Shown: positions 33,908 through 43,231, numbered from the stretch's first letter. The stretch is DNA of 64,000 nucleotides from Streptomyces sp. Mut1 (GCF_030719295.1 NZ_CP120997.1:5219501-5283500); one strand, 5' to 3'. Program-made: numbers and translations. Notes: generated by a model not told the origin, from the letters alone.

Positions 33908-34384
33908 GTGTTCAACGACATAGGCGCACTGGAGCTGCTGACGCTCGCGATTCTCGGCGTGCTCATCTTCGGTCCGGACAAGCTGCCCAAGGTCATCCAG
34001 GATGCCTCCCGCTTCATCCGCAAGATCCGTGAGTTCTCGGAGAGCGCCAAGGAAGACATCCGCACGGAGCTCGGGCCGGAGTTCAAGGACTTCGAGTTCG
34101 AGGACCTCAACCCCAAGACGTTCGTCCGCAAGCAGCTCATGGACGGCAACGACGACCTGGGGCTGAAGGAGATCCGCGAGAGCTTCGACCTGCGCAAGGA
34201 AGTCACCGAGATCACCGATGTGGTGAACGGGCGGAGCACGGAGTCCGTCGAGGCGAAGACCGGCGTGTCGGGCGGTGCGTCCGTCACCGCGGCGAACGGC
34301 TCGAAGGGCGCCCCCGACCTGCTCAAGAAGGGCGGGCAGCCGCCGAAGGACACCCCGCCGCCGTTCGACGCGGACGCCACCTGA
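33908..34384 (+). CDS. tatB: Sec-independent (Tat) translocase subunit TatB
   Basis: 158 residues from the GTG at 33908 with GAGGAG seven bases upstream. The N-terminal helix FNDIGALELLTLAILGVLIFGPDKLPK with the conserved Glu and FGPxKLP hinge is followed by an amphipathic helix (VIQDASRFIRKIREFSESAK) and a long acidic/Lys-rich tail. It forms the Tat receptor with TatC, encoded elsewhere. (Motifs shortened: key residues are E in GALEL and GPDKLPK.). Confidence 0.94.
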   Translation: MFNDIGALELLTLAILGVLIFGPDKLPKVIQDASRFIRKIREFSESAKEDIRTELGPEFKDFEFEDLNPKTFVRKQLMDGNDDLGLKEIRESFDLRKEVTEITDVVNGRSTESVEAKTGVSGGASVTAANGSKGAPDLLKKGGQPPKDTPPPFDADAT

Positions 34385-34501
34385 GGGCTGCCAATCCCGG
34401 GTCGCCCGGACGGTATGGCTATTCTCCATCTGTCCGGTTGTGAGACGCCCGCGGGGGGCGGGCCGCTCCGGACCCTATGGATCGAGGAGGCGGCCGGGCT
34501 G

Positions 34502-35161
34502 ATGGAGACAACGAGTCGGGTGGGCGCACAGGACGCGCCGGACACGGTCACGGCGGAGGCGGTCCCGGCGGCCCGGCTCGTGGTCGACGACTATCTGCGG
34601 TCCCCTTTCCCCTGGTACGCGCTGGACGAGGCGTTCACCGGCCCGCGCCGGCTGATGCCGCTGGGCACCGCGGCGGACGGCTCCGTGCAGCACGGTTCCA
34701 TCGGCCACGGTGACGAGCCCCTGGTGCGGGGCGACTCCGGCGCGGACAAACAGCGCTTCGCGGTCGTGGTCACCGTGGGCAGCAGCCCCGTACGGCGCAG
34801 CGGCGACGGCACCGGGGTCCTGGAGGCCACGACGGTCTCCTCCGCGGCCTGGCTGGCGGGCTCGGGCCTGCTGGCCTGCACCTGGCCCCCGCAGCTGGAC
34901 CACACCCTGCGCGACGACTGGCTGGACCAGCAGACGGAGACGGCGTTCGAACTCGCCGACGACTTGGAGGGCCCCGCCTGGTCGGCGCTGTCCCTGCCGG
35001 TCGACGGTGTGCCGGTGCCCTTCCACTACCGCGAGTCGGAGTTCGGCTGGGTACTGGCCGGCTCCGCGCCCGGCGGGGTGCACATCGGCGCCTACGGGCG
35101 CGGGATGAGCGCGTACGGCCTGGGCTTCTCGGAGGTCAAGGACGTCGAGTCGTACGCCTGA
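34502..35161 (+). CDS. Conserved actinobacterial hypothetical protein
   Basis: 219 residues from the ATG at 34502, AGGAGG about eleven bases upstream. Soluble, no signal peptide, no motif I recognise; contains ARLVVDDYLRSPFPWYALDE and a C-terminal VLAGSAPGGVHIGAYGRGMS. It lies between tatB and the opposing mrp gene; a terminator separates it from mrp. The function is unknown. Confidence 0.8.
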   Translation: METTSRVGAQDAPDTVTAEAVPAARLVVDDYLRSPFPWYALDEAFTGPRRLMPLGTAADGSVQHGSIGHGDEPLVRGDSGADKQRFAVVVTVGSSPVRRSGDGTGVLEATTVSSAAWLAGSGLLACTWPPQLDHTLRDDWLDQQTETAFELADDLEGPAWSALSLPVDGVPVPFHYRESEFGWVLAGSAPGGVHIGAYGRGMSAYGLGFSEVKDVESYA

Positions 35162-35204
35162 CCCGGCCCGGGACGGCGTACGCGCATGACCGGGCACGGG
35201 ACGG

Positions 35205-35236
35205 GGAAGGCCGGGGCCATCTGGCCCCGGCCTTCC
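35205..35236. terminator. Terminator between convergent genes
   Basis: Perfect 14-bp stem (35205-35218 with 35223-35236), ATCT loop, between the hypothetical gene and mrp. Confidence 0.8.
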
Positions 35237-35252
35237 GCGCGCGTGTCCGGTG

Positions 35253-36386
35253 TCAGAACTTGTTGCGCGGGGTGATGCCCAGCGACATGCCCGACAGGCC
35301 GCGCTGACGGCCGCCCAGCTTGCCCGCGATGGTGCGCAGTGCCTTGCCGGCGGGGGAGTCGGGGTCGGACAGCACGACGGGCTTGCCCTCGTCGCCGCCC
35401 TCACGCAGCCGTACGTCGATCGGGATGGAGCCGAGCACCGGCACCTCGGCGCCGACCGTCTTCGTCAGCCCCTCGGCGACCCGGGCGCCGCCGCCGGAGC
35501 CGAACACGTCGACCATCTCGTCGCAGTGCGGGCACGGCATGCCGGACATGTTCTCGACGACGCCGACGATCTTCTGGTGGGTCTGGACGGCGATCGAACC
35601 GGCCCGCTCGGCCACCTCGGCCGCGGCCTGCTGAGGGGTCGTGACGACCAGGATCTCCGCGTTCGGCACGAGCTGGGCGACCGAGATCGCGATGTCACCG
35701 GTGCCCGGCGGCAGGTCGAGCAGCAGGACGTCCAGGTCGCCCCAGTACACATCGGCGAGGAACTGCTGGAGCGCGCGGTGCAGCATCGGGCCGCGCCACA
35801 CCACGGGGGCGTTGCCCGGGGTGAACATGCCGATGGAGATGACCTTCACGCCGTGCGCGGACGGCGGCATGATCATGTTCTCGACCTGGGTGGGCTTGCC
35901 GTCCGCACCGAGCATCCGCGGCACGCTGTGCCCGTAGATGTCCGCGTCCACGACGCCGACCTTGAGCCCGTCCGCCGCCATCGCCGCCGCGAGGTTCACC
36001 GTCACCGAGGACTTGCCGACGCCGCCCTTGCCGGAGGCGACCGCGTACACCCGGGTCAGCGAGCCGGGCTTGGCGAAGGGCACCTCGCGCTCGGCCGTAC
36101 CGCCGCGCAGCGACGCCGCGAGGTCCTTGCGCTGCTCGTCGCTCATGACGTCGAGGGTCACCTCGACCCGCGAGACGCCCTCGACGAGGGCCACCGCCTC
36201 GGTCACGTTCCTGGTGATCGTCTCGCGCATCGGACAGCCGGAGACGGTGAGGTACACCGTGACAGCGACCACACCGTCAGGATCGATGTCGACCGATTTC
36301 ACCATGCCCAGCTCGGTGATCGGGCGGTGGATCTCCGGGTCGTTCACTGTCGCCAGTGCCTCAAGCACCGCGTCTTCCGTAGCCAT
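35253..36386 (-). CDS. mrp: Mrp/ApbC family P-loop ATPase, Fe-S carrier
   Basis: 377 residues. An N-terminal MIP18/DUF59 domain (VLEALATVNDPEIHRPITEL, Cys in VSGCPM) precedes a ParA-like ATPase with the deviant Walker A SGKGGVGKSS and VVDADIYGHS. The Fe-S binding CPHC motif is in GMPCPHCDEM. It carries Fe-S clusters to target proteins in the cytoplasm. It lies opposite the htrA-tatB group, as in M. tuberculosis. Confidence 0.94.
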   Translation of the reverse strand: MATEDAVLEALATVNDPEIHRPITELGMVKSVDIDPDGVVAVTVYLTVSGCPMRETITRNVTEAVALVEGVSRVEVTLDVMSDEQRKDLAASLRGGTAEREVPFAKPGSLTRVYAVASGKGGVGKSSVTVNLAAAMAADGLKVGVVDADIYGHSVPRMLGADGKPTQVENMIMPPSAHGVKVISIGMFTPGNAPVVWRGPMLHRALQQFLADVYWGDLDVLLLDLPPGTGDIAISVAQLVPNAEILVVTTPQQAAAEVAERAGSIAVQTHQKIVGVVENMSGMPCPHCDEMVDVFGSGGGARVAEGLTKTVGAEVPVLGSIPIDVRLREGGDEGKPVVLSDPDSPAGKALRTIAGKLGGRQRGLSGMSLGITPRNKF

Positions 36387-36470
36387 ACATCGATAGTACG
36401 GGTGCGCGGAGCGCTCCCCGCGTGACGGGAGGGAGGTACGGCGCCGTAGCGTACGCGTGGGTAGGGCCCG

Positions 36471-37025
36471 TCAGCGGTCTTCGTCACTCTCCGCGGAGGC
36501 CGGCGCGCGCCGGTCGTCCAGATCCCTCACCAGGTCCTCCAGTTCGGAGCGGATCCAGTCCCGGGTGGCGACCTCGCCGAGCCCCATCCGCAGCGCCGCG
36601 ATCTCCCTGGTCAGGTACTCGGTGTCGGCGATGGAGCGCTCGTTCTGCGTGCGGTCCTGCTCGTGCGTGACGCGGTCGCGGTCGTCCTGCCGGTTCTGCG
36701 CGAGCAGGATCAGCGGGGCCGCGTACGAGGCCTGGAGCGAGAGCATCAGGGTGAGGAAGATGAACGGGTACTCGTCGAACCGGACGCCGGTCGGGGCGAA
36801 GATGTTCCACACCACCCACACGATGATGATCAGCGTCATCCAGACGATGAACCGGCCCGTGCCCAGGAAGCGCGCGATGCGCTCCGAGAACCGGCCGAAC
36901 GCCTCGGGGTCGTACTCCGGCAGCAGCTTCCGGCGCGGCGCCCTCGGCTGGTCGAGCCGGGTCCTGGGCGTACGGGTCAGCGCCGTCGCGCCGTTCGACG
37001 CCCTGGCACGGTCCTCAGCGGCCAC
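36471..37025 (-). CDS. DUF1003 membrane protein
   Basis: 184 residues from a GTG at 37025 that overlaps the upstream CBS/MgtE gene by 11 nt, so translation is coupled. Two membrane helices (FIVWMTLIIIVWVVWNIFA and FIFLTLMLSLQASYAAPLIL) precede a charged helical tail with QNRQDDRDR, the DUF1003 signature. The function is unknown. Coupling to an MgtE-like protein and nearness to corA suggest Mg2+ homeostasis, as an inference. Confidence 0.9.
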   Translation of the reverse strand: MAAEDRARASNGATALTRTPRTRLDQPRAPRRKLLPEYDPEAFGRFSERIARFLGTGRFIVWMTLIIIVWVVWNIFAPTGVRFDEYPFIFLTLMLSLQASYAAPLILLAQNRQDDRDRVTHEQDRTQNERSIADTEYLTREIAALRMGLGEVATRDWIRSELEDLVRDLDDRRAPASAESDEDR

Positions 37026-38289
37026 GGAGCACCCCCTCCTGGCCGTGGAAGTCGGTCTCGCGCCAGTCGTCGGGCAGCAGGTGGTCCAGGACGTCGTCCA
37101 CGGTCACCACGCCGAGCAGCGAGCCGCTCTCGTCCACCACGGGCACCGACACCAGGTTGTACGCCGCCAGATAGCTGGTCACCACCGACAGCGGGGTGTC
37201 CGGCGGCAGCGGCACCAGATCACTGTCTAGGAGCGAGCTGACCAGGGTGAACGGCGGGTCGCGCAGCAGCCGCTGGAAGTGCACGGTGCCCAGGTACTTC
37301 CCGGTCGGCGTCTCGTCCGGCGACCGGCACACGTACACCTGCGCGGCGAGCGCCGGGGACAGGTCGGACCGGCGGACCCGGGCCAGCGCGTCGGCGACGG
37401 TGGCGTCCGGGCGCAGGATGACCGGCTCGGTCGTCATGAGCCCGCCCGCCGTGCGTTCCTCGTAGGACATCAGGCGCCGCACGTCCGCCGCGTCGCCCGG
37501 CCGCATCAGCGTCAGCAGCCGTTCCTTGTCCTCCTCCGGCAGCTCGGAGAGCAGGTCGGCCGCGTCGTCCGGGTCCATCGCCTCCAGGACGTCCGCCGCG
37601 CGCTCCTCCTGGAGCTTGCCGATGATCTCGATCTGGTCGTCCTCGGGCAGTTCCTCCAGGACGTCGGCGAGCCGGTCGTCGTCCAGCGCCGCGGCGACCT
37701 CCGCCCGGCGCTTCGGCGACAGGTGGTGCAGGGCGTTGGCGACGTCGGCGGGGCGCAGCCGCTCGAAGGTGGCCACCAGCGACTCGGCGCCCTGCCCGTG
37801 CTCCTCCAGCGAGAAACCCTTCACGGCCGACCACTCGACGGTCAGCGTCTCGCCCTTGCGGCGCAGCGCCCCGCCGCGGCCCTTGCGGACGAAGTACTTG
37901 TCGATCTCCCAGTCCCGGCGGGCCGGCAGCTGCTGGATCGCCACGTCCAGGATGGTGACCTCCTCGTCCGTCTCCACCAGGCGCACCCGGCGGTCGAGGA
38001 ACTCGCCGAGCACCAGGCGTTCGGTGGGCCGCTGTTCGAAGCGCCGCATGTTGACCACGCCCGTGGTGATCACCTGTCCCGACTCGACGCCCGTCACCCG
38101 GGTCATCGGCAGGAAGATCCGGCGCCGGCTCACCACCTCGACCACCATGCCGAGCAGCCGGGGCGGGCGGCCGCCGACCCGGAGCATCGCGACCAGGTCA
38201 CGGACGCGGCCCACCTGGTCGCCGTTGGGATCGAAGACCGGCACACCGGACAGGTGCGAGACGAAGACGCGGGGCGTGACCGGTGTCAT
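37015..38289 (-). CDS. MgtE N-terminal/CBS domain protein without channel
   Basis: 424 residues: an N-terminal PRC-barrel-like region (VFVSHLSGVPVFDPNGDQVG), the MgtE N domain with tandem helices (SPKRRAEVAAALDDDRLADV, EELPEDDQIEIIGKLQEERA, MDPDDAADLLSELPEED) and two CBS domains (LMTTEPVILRPDATV; SVVTSYLAAYNLVSVPVVDE). The five-helix membrane pore of true MgtE is missing. It resembles the cytosolic Mg2+-sensing half of MgtE used as a stand-alone regulator. The ATG has GAGGAGG upstream. It forms an operon with the DUF1003 gene. Confidence 0.9.
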   Translation of the reverse strand: MTPVTPRVFVSHLSGVPVFDPNGDQVGRVRDLVAMLRVGGRPPRLLGMVVEVVSRRRIFLPMTRVTGVESGQVITTGVVNMRRFEQRPTERLVLGEFLDRRVRLVETDEEVTILDVAIQQLPARRDWEIDKYFVRKGRGGALRRKGETLTVEWSAVKGFSLEEHGQGAESLVATFERLRPADVANALHHLSPKRRAEVAAALDDDRLADVLEELPEDDQIEIIGKLQEERAADVLEAMDPDDAADLLSELPEEDKERLLTLMRPGDAADVRRLMSYEERTAGGLMTTEPVILRPDATVADALARVRRSDLSPALAAQVYVCRSPDETPTGKYLGTVHFQRLLRDPPFTLVSSLLDSDLVPLPPDTPLSVVTSYLAAYNLVSVPVVDESGSLLGVVTVDDVLDHLLPDDWRETDFHGQEGVLRGR

Positions 38290-38493
38290 GCCTGTGCCTC
38301 CTCGCTCGCGTCGGGCCGCGCGGCCCGCCCGCTTTCGACAGTTATTGCCCTGTTATGACGTGATCAGGCTAGCCCGTACCCCTGCGGACCGCCCCGGTGG
38401 ACCGTCCGTACGGCTCTGCGCCCAATGGCGTAGGCCGCCCGGGTACGCTGCCGTCTGCCACCCCCCACCATGAAGATGAGAGGCAGTGCGCCT

Positions 38494-39258
38494 GTGACCT
38501 CTTTCGTGCCGTCCGTCCGGGCCCGCCGCCGGACCGTCCCGCTCGCCGTCGTGCTCTGCGCGGGGCTGACCGCGGCCCTGACCGCGTGCGGGAGCGAGGA
38601 CCCGGACGAGGGGACCAACGGAGTCGGCAGACTCTCCGCACCGGAGATCGAGAAGAAGGCGCAGACCGCGGCGGACGCCGCGGACGCGGTGCGCCTCGCC
38701 GGCACGCTGGTGAGCAAGGGCGGCACGTACAAGATCGACATGCGGCTCAAGAACAAGGGCGGCGCGGGCTCCGTCACCTCGAAGAACAGCACCTTCGCGC
38801 TGCTGCGGATCGGTGACGAGCTCTACCTCAAGGCCGACGCCGGCTTCTGGAGCCACGACGAGAAGGACGGGGCCGACGGCGCCTCGGCGGCGGACAAGCT
38901 GGAGGACAAGTACGTCAAGGTCCCCGAGGACGACCCCACGTACAAGCAGCTGAGCGGCTTCACCGACAAGAAGGTGCTGCTCGACGGGCTGCTCACGCTG
39001 CACGGCGAGCTGACCAAGGGCGACCGCGACAAGGTCGCCGGGGTGCGCACCGTACGGATCATGGGCGGCGAGGGCAAGGGCGGCGCGCTGGACGTGTCGC
39101 TGGAGGGCAAGCCGTATCCGCTGCGCTTCGCCCGGGGCGGCGGCGGGGGCGTCGTCACGCTCGCGGACTGGGGCAAGGACTTCACGCTCAAGGCCCCCGC
39201 CGAGGACGAGACGGTCGACTACGGCAAGCAGCTGCCGAAGACGTCGCCCTCCTCGTAA
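38494..39258 (+). CDS. Secreted lipoprotein, LppX/LprG-like
   Basis: 254 residues from the GTG at 38494 (GAGAGG ten bases upstream); an ATG at 38470 is the alternative. A lipoprotein signal peptide ends in the lipobox ALTAC. The body (AADAVRLAGTLVSKG, YKIDMRLKNKGGAGSV, LYLKADAGFW) resembles the LppX_LprAFG lipid-carrier fold in length and strand pattern; the assignment is tentative. It is anchored outside the membrane. TACGCT (38444-38449) is a likely -10. Confidence 0.82.
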   Translation: MTSFVPSVRARRRTVPLAVVLCAGLTAALTACGSEDPDEGTNGVGRLSAPEIEKKAQTAADAADAVRLAGTLVSKGGTYKIDMRLKNKGGAGSVTSKNSTFALLRIGDELYLKADAGFWSHDEKDGADGASAADKLEDKYVKVPEDDPTYKQLSGFTDKKVLLDGLLTLHGELTKGDRDKVAGVRTVRIMGGEGKGGALDVSLEGKPYPLRFARGGGGGVVTLADWGKDFTLKAPAEDETVDYGKQLPKTSPSS

Positions 39259-39263
39259 CCGGG

Positions 39264-39779
39264 TTACTTGCGCAGCGAGCGCTTCAGGAGGCGGGGCAGG
39301 CCCGCCGGGACCGGGAGCCGGGTCGTCGCCGGGGTGGGCAGCGGCGCGGCCGCCCCCGAGGTGTCCGGCAGCTCGGTGCGGGCGTCGCGGGGCGTGAGCC
39401 GTACGATCCGGCACTCGCGGGCCCACCGCTCCGTCATCCGCTCCGCGTCCGGGGCGTTCAGCCGCTTGCCCTTCAGCTCGGCGACCGCGGCCTCCCACTC
39501 CTTCGAGTGCGGCGTCGGCTCGGTCACCGATGCCGACCAGGCGACGAGGCGGCCGCCCTTGTCCTTGCTGCGGACGGTCACCTCCGCGGTGGCGCCGTCG
39601 GTGAGGCCGGCCGGGAACGGCTGCTCACCCGGGCCGTCACCGACCAGATGCGCAGCCCCCTCGTGCCACACGTGCCACAGCGCCCGCGCGGGGCCGGTGC
39701 CGCGCACCCAGATGAGGCCCGACTTCTTCGTGGCCTCCTCGACGAGGGCCGGCCCGAGCAGCGTGTCAGCAGCAGTCAT
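39264..39779 (-). CDS. Conserved hypothetical protein, flavin split-barrel-like
   Basis: 171 residues. The N-terminal half (ATKKSGLIWVRGTGPARALWHVWHEGAAHLVGDG, abridged in parts) resembles pyridoxamine-phosphate-oxidase-like split barrels, a weak match by eye. No catalytic signature is visible. The ATG at 39779 is convergent with the lipoprotein gene six bases away. Confidence 0.75.
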   Translation of the reverse strand: MTAADTLLGPALVEEATKKSGLIWVRGTGPARALWHVWHEGAAHLVGDGPGEQPFPAGLTDGATAEVTVRSKDKGGRLVAWSASVTEPTPHSKEWEAAVAELKGKRLNAPDAERMTERWARECRIVRLTPRDARTELPDTSGAAAPLPTPATTRLPVPAGLPRLLKRSLRK

Positions 39780-39815
39780 GGGCAGAGCTTAGAACGTCCG
39801 GTACTGGGGAGGACG

Positions 39816-40937
39816 TCAGAGCCAGCCATTGCGCTTGAGCATGCGGTGGATGGAGAAGCAGACCGCGGCGATGACGCCCATCACCATGGGGTAGCCGTAC
39901 CGCCAGTGCACCTCCGGCATGTTGGTGAAGTTCATGCCGTAGACGCCGCAGATCATCGTCGGTACGGCGACGATGGCCGCCCAGGACGTGATCTTGCGCA
40001 TGTCCTCGTTCTGCGCGACGGTCGCCTGCGCCAGATTGGCCTGGAGGATCGAGTTCAGCAGCTCGTCGAAGCCGATGACCTCTTCCTGGACCCGCACCAG
40101 GTGGTCCGCGACGTCCCGGAAGTACTTCTGGATGTCGGGGTCGATCAGCCGCATCGGCCGCTCGCTGAGCAGCTGCATGGGGCGCAGCAGCGGCGAGACG
40201 GCGCGCTTGAACTCCAGCACCTCGCGCTTGAGCTGGTAGATCCGGCCCGCGTCCGAGCCGCGCGAACTGCCTTTGTCCGGGGTGGAGAAGACCTCGATCT
40301 CCACCTCGTCGATGTCGTCCTGCACCGCGCCCACCACCGCGATGTATCCGTCCACGACGTGGTCGGCGATGGAGTGCAGCACCGCGGAGGGGCCCTTGGC
40401 GAGCAGCTCGGGGTCCTCCTCCAGGCGGTGGCGCAGCGCCCGCAGTGAGCCGTGGCCGCCGTGCCGCACGGTGATGACGAAGTCCCGGCCGGTGAAGCAC
40501 ATGACCTCGCCGGTCTCCACGAGCTCGCTGGTCGTGGTCAGTTCGGTGTGCTCGACGTAGTGGATGGTCTTGAAGACGGTGAACAGGGTGTCGTCGTACC
40601 GCTCCAGCTTGGGCCGCTGGTGGGCGTGGACGGCGTCCTCCACGGCCAGCGGGTGCAGCCCGAACTCCCGGGCGATGCCCGCGAATTCCTCCTCGGTCGG
40701 CTCGTGCAGGCCGATCCAGGCGAAACCGCCGCTCTCCCGCACCCGGAGCATCGCCTCGTGCGGCGTGCGGCAGGTGCCGTCCTGCTCGGCGATGCGACGG
40801 CCGTCGCGGTAGACCGCGCAGTCGACGACCGCGCTGGAGGCGGAGGGGTCACGGGTGGCGTCGTAACTGTTGTGCAGGACGGTGTTCCTGCGCAGGGACG
40901 GGCGCACGACGGCGCGCAGGTCACGGATCATCGACAT
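39816..40937 (-). CDS. corA: CorA-family magnesium/cobalt transporter
   Basis: 373 residues from the ATG at 40937 with AAGGAG upstream. A large cytosolic domain with long coiled helices is followed by two C-terminal membrane helices and the selectivity motif GMNF (CGVYGMNFTNMPEVHWRYGY, abridged). It is a pentameric Mg2+ channel. Its location three genes from the MgtE-like/DUF1003 pair marks a Mg2+-related neighbourhood. Confidence 0.94.
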   Translation of the reverse strand: MSMIRDLRAVVRPSLRRNTVLHNSYDATRDPSASSAVVDCAVYRDGRRIAEQDGTCRTPHEAMLRVRESGGFAWIGLHEPTEEEFAGIAREFGLHPLAVEDAVHAHQRPKLERYDDTLFTVFKTIHYVEHTELTTTSELVETGEVMCFTGRDFVITVRHGGHGSLRALRHRLEEDPELLAKGPSAVLHSIADHVVDGYIAVVGAVQDDIDEVEIEVFSTPDKGSSRGSDAGRIYQLKREVLEFKRAVSPLLRPMQLLSERPMRLIDPDIQKYFRDVADHLVRVQEEVIGFDELLNSILQANLAQATVAQNEDMRKITSWAAIVAVPTMICGVYGMNFTNMPEVHWRYGYPMVMGVIAAVCFSIHRMLKRNGWL

Positions 40938-41346
40938 GGCTGGCTCCTTCACGGAGGGCCGTCGGCGAGGGCGTGGAACAGCCCGGAATGGGGACGTGGG
41001 CTCACATCCGCAAAGCGGGCGGCACCGCGGCAGCGCGATGACGGCGATCGCTACAGACAGGCAAAAAAAGACGTGCTCTTCCGTCGTGCGAAATGCCGTG
41101 GCCTTGACCGGGGAGGCGTCAGTTCACGCGGAAAGGTGTCGAGCGGAAGAGCGGTTGGTACTGCACGGTCGACTTGGATCCACCGCAGCCCCACCTCCTC
41201 CGGTCGGTCCCCCTTGGGGGATGACGTTGCGCCGGGACTTGAGAGCGACGCTTCTGCGTGCTGTCCCGGCCGGGACCCCAGGCTAGCAGCCGGTTCAGGG
41301 CCAATCCCTTCCTTTGCCCGTTCCATACGCGTCCTATGCTCGCCGC
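40938..41346. other. 409-bp intergenic region upstream of corA
   Basis: Between divergent corA and the hypothetical gene at 41347. On the minus strand it has a seven-T run (41064-41070) preceded by a very weak GACG/CGTC stem, possibly a leader terminator of corA. On the plus strand there is the -10 at 41335. No M-box or other riboswitch fold was recognised. Confidence 0.35.
41335..41340 (+). promoter_or_regulatory. -10 box of a probably leaderless mRNA
   Basis: TATGCT ends six bases before the ATG at 41347; no ribosome site is present. Confidence 0.5.
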
Positions 41347-41931
41347 ATGGCAGAAATTCTTGCGCTGGTCGAGGCGCGTCTGCGGACGGCCCTGGGTGAA
41401 CCGGACGCACGCGCGGCAGTGACGTTTCTCGGGACGGACCGGATCGAGGTGCTCCGATTCATCGACGGCGACATCGTGCGGTACGCCACGCTCGGTATGT
41501 CCGCCCAGCCGATGTCCGACCCGACCGCCGCCCTCGCCGACCCGGTGAAGGGCCCGCGCGCCGAGCTGGTGCTGTCGGTACGGGGCGGGCTCGCCGACAC
41601 CGACCAGGTGCTGCGCAAGCTCGCGGTGCTGGCGGCGTCCCCCCAGGTGGAGGGCCTGATCGTGGCGCCCGGGGCCTCGCTGGACGTCGGCGAACCGCTG
41701 TGGCCCGGGGCCCCGTTCACCTCGGTGCTCGTCGCGGAGGGCGGAGGTCTGGTGGCGGACCTGGAACTGGATGAGCCGGCGGAGCCGGTGCGCTTTCTGC
41801 CGCTGCTGCCGATGACGCACAACGAGGCCGCCTGGAAGCGGGTCCGCGGTGCGCAGGAGCTCCAGGAGAGATGGCTGTCGCAGGGGACGGACCTGCGCGA
41901 TCCCCTGCGACATTCGGTGACGCTGGACTGA
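41347..41931 (+). CDS. Suppressor-of-fused-like domain protein
   Basis: 194 residues. The pattern (VLRFIDGDIVRYATLGMSAQPM, abridged; AELVLSVRG; LLPMTHNEAAWKRVRGAQEL) matches bacterial SUFU-domain proteins, often linked to polymorphic-toxin immunity or of unknown role. No toxin gene is adjacent. Probably leaderless. Confidence 0.75.
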   Translation: MAEILALVEARLRTALGEPDARAAVTFLGTDRIEVLRFIDGDIVRYATLGMSAQPMSDPTAALADPVKGPRAELVLSVRGGLADTDQVLRKLAVLAASPQVEGLIVAPGASLDVGEPLWPGAPFTSVLVAEGGGLVADLELDEPAEPVRFLPLLPMTHNEAAWKRVRGAQELQERWLSQGTDLRDPLRHSVTLD

Positions 41932-41936
41932 CGGGG

Positions 41937-43184
41937 TCAGCCCGCGAAGACGGTGACACCGTCCTCGGTGGCGTGCTTCGGCTCCAGTTCCTCGGCCTCG
42001 TGGGTCAGCGCGGAGCGCCTGACCCGGACCACGACGGCGCCCAGCAGCGCGGCGACGGCGGCGACGACGAACGGGATGTGGATGTTGCTCCACTCCTCGA
42101 TCCTGGGGGCCAGGTAGGGCGCCGCCGCCGCGGCGAACCAGCGGACGAAGTTGTAGCCGGCGCTGGCCACCGGGCGCGGGGCGTCCGAGACGCCGAGTGC
42201 CAGCTCCGTGTAGACGGTGTTGTTCATGCCGATGAGGGCGCCGGAGACGATGGTGCAGACGATGGCCGTCGTGTGGCTGCCGTAGCCGAGGACCACCAGG
42301 TCGGCGGCGAACAGCACCAGCGAGGCGCCGAGCACCTTCAGCGAGCCGAAGCGCCTCTGGAGCCGGGGCGCGACGAGCACCGAGAAGACCGCGAGCAGCA
42401 GACCCCAGGCGAAGAAGACGGCGCCGGACTTGTACGGCGTCATGTTCAGCACGAACGGCGTGAACGCCAGGATCGTGAAGAACGCGTAGTTGTAGAAGAA
42501 CGCGGAGGCGGCGACGGAGGCGAGCCCGCCGTGGCCGAGGGCCTTGACCGGGTCGAGCAGTGACGTCCTGCGGGCGGGCTTGGGCTGTTCCTTCAGAAAG
42601 GCCGTGATGCAGACGAAGCCGATCGCCATCAGCGCGGCCGTCCCGAAGAACGGGTAGCGCCAGCTGGCGTCACCGAGCAGCGCGCCGAGCAGGGGCCCGC
42701 AGGCCATGCCGAGGCCGAGCGCCGACTCGTACAGCAGGATCGCCGCCGAACTGCCGCCGGCCGCGGCGCCGACGATCACGGCGAGCGCGGTCGAGACGAA
42801 GAGGGCGTTGCCCAGGCCCCAGCCGGCCCGGAAGCCGACGAGTTCGGCGACGGACGACGAGGTGCCGGAGAGGGCCGCGAAGACCACCACGAGCGCCAGT
42901 CCGGCCAGCAGCGTCCTGCGGCCGCCGATGCGGCTGGAGACGAATCCGGTGACGAGCATCGCGACGGCGGTGATCAGGAAGTACGAGGTGAACAGGAGCG
43001 ACACCTGACTCGGTGTCGCCTCCAGTCCCTTGGCGATGGACGGCAGGATCGGGTCCACCAGGCCGATTCCCATGAACGCGACGACGGACGCGCCCGCCGT
43101 CGCCCAGACGGCCTTCGGCTGGCGCAGGAGGCTGACCGTCTCCTGATCGAATGGATCCTCTCCCGGTGTGGACTCGCTCCGCAT
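41937..43184 (-). CDS. MFS drug-efflux-type transporter
   Basis: 415 residues with about twelve hydrophobic segments. The N-terminal half has GIGLVDPILPSIAKGL and FVSSRIGGRRTLL, typical of DHA1-type exporters. The ATG at 43184 is preceded by GAGAAGG. A TTAGA/TCTAA palindrome lies 48 bp upstream. The substrate is unknown. Confidence 0.9.
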   Translation of the reverse strand: MRSESTPGEDPFDQETVSLLRQPKAVWATAGASVVAFMGIGLVDPILPSIAKGLEATPSQVSLLFTSYFLITAVAMLVTGFVSSRIGGRRTLLAGLALVVVFAALSGTSSSVAELVGFRAGWGLGNALFVSTALAVIVGAAAGGSSAAILLYESALGLGMACGPLLGALLGDASWRYPFFGTAALMAIGFVCITAFLKEQPKPARRTSLLDPVKALGHGGLASVAASAFFYNYAFFTILAFTPFVLNMTPYKSGAVFFAWGLLLAVFSVLVAPRLQRRFGSLKVLGASLVLFAADLVVLGYGSHTTAIVCTIVSGALIGMNNTVYTELALGVSDAPRPVASAGYNFVRWFAAAAAPYLAPRIEEWSNIHIPFVVAAVAALLGAVVVRVRRSALTHEAEELEPKHATEDGVTVFAG

Positions 43185-43231
43185 GGGCCTTCTCACTCTC
43201 CGCTAGATCGATGCGTTATGCACAGAATAAG

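Noticed and set aside
40938..41346. Mg2+-sensing M-box riboswitch upstream of corA
   Set aside because: The region lacks an extended conserved helical core that I could recognise; only a T run with a very weak stem is present.
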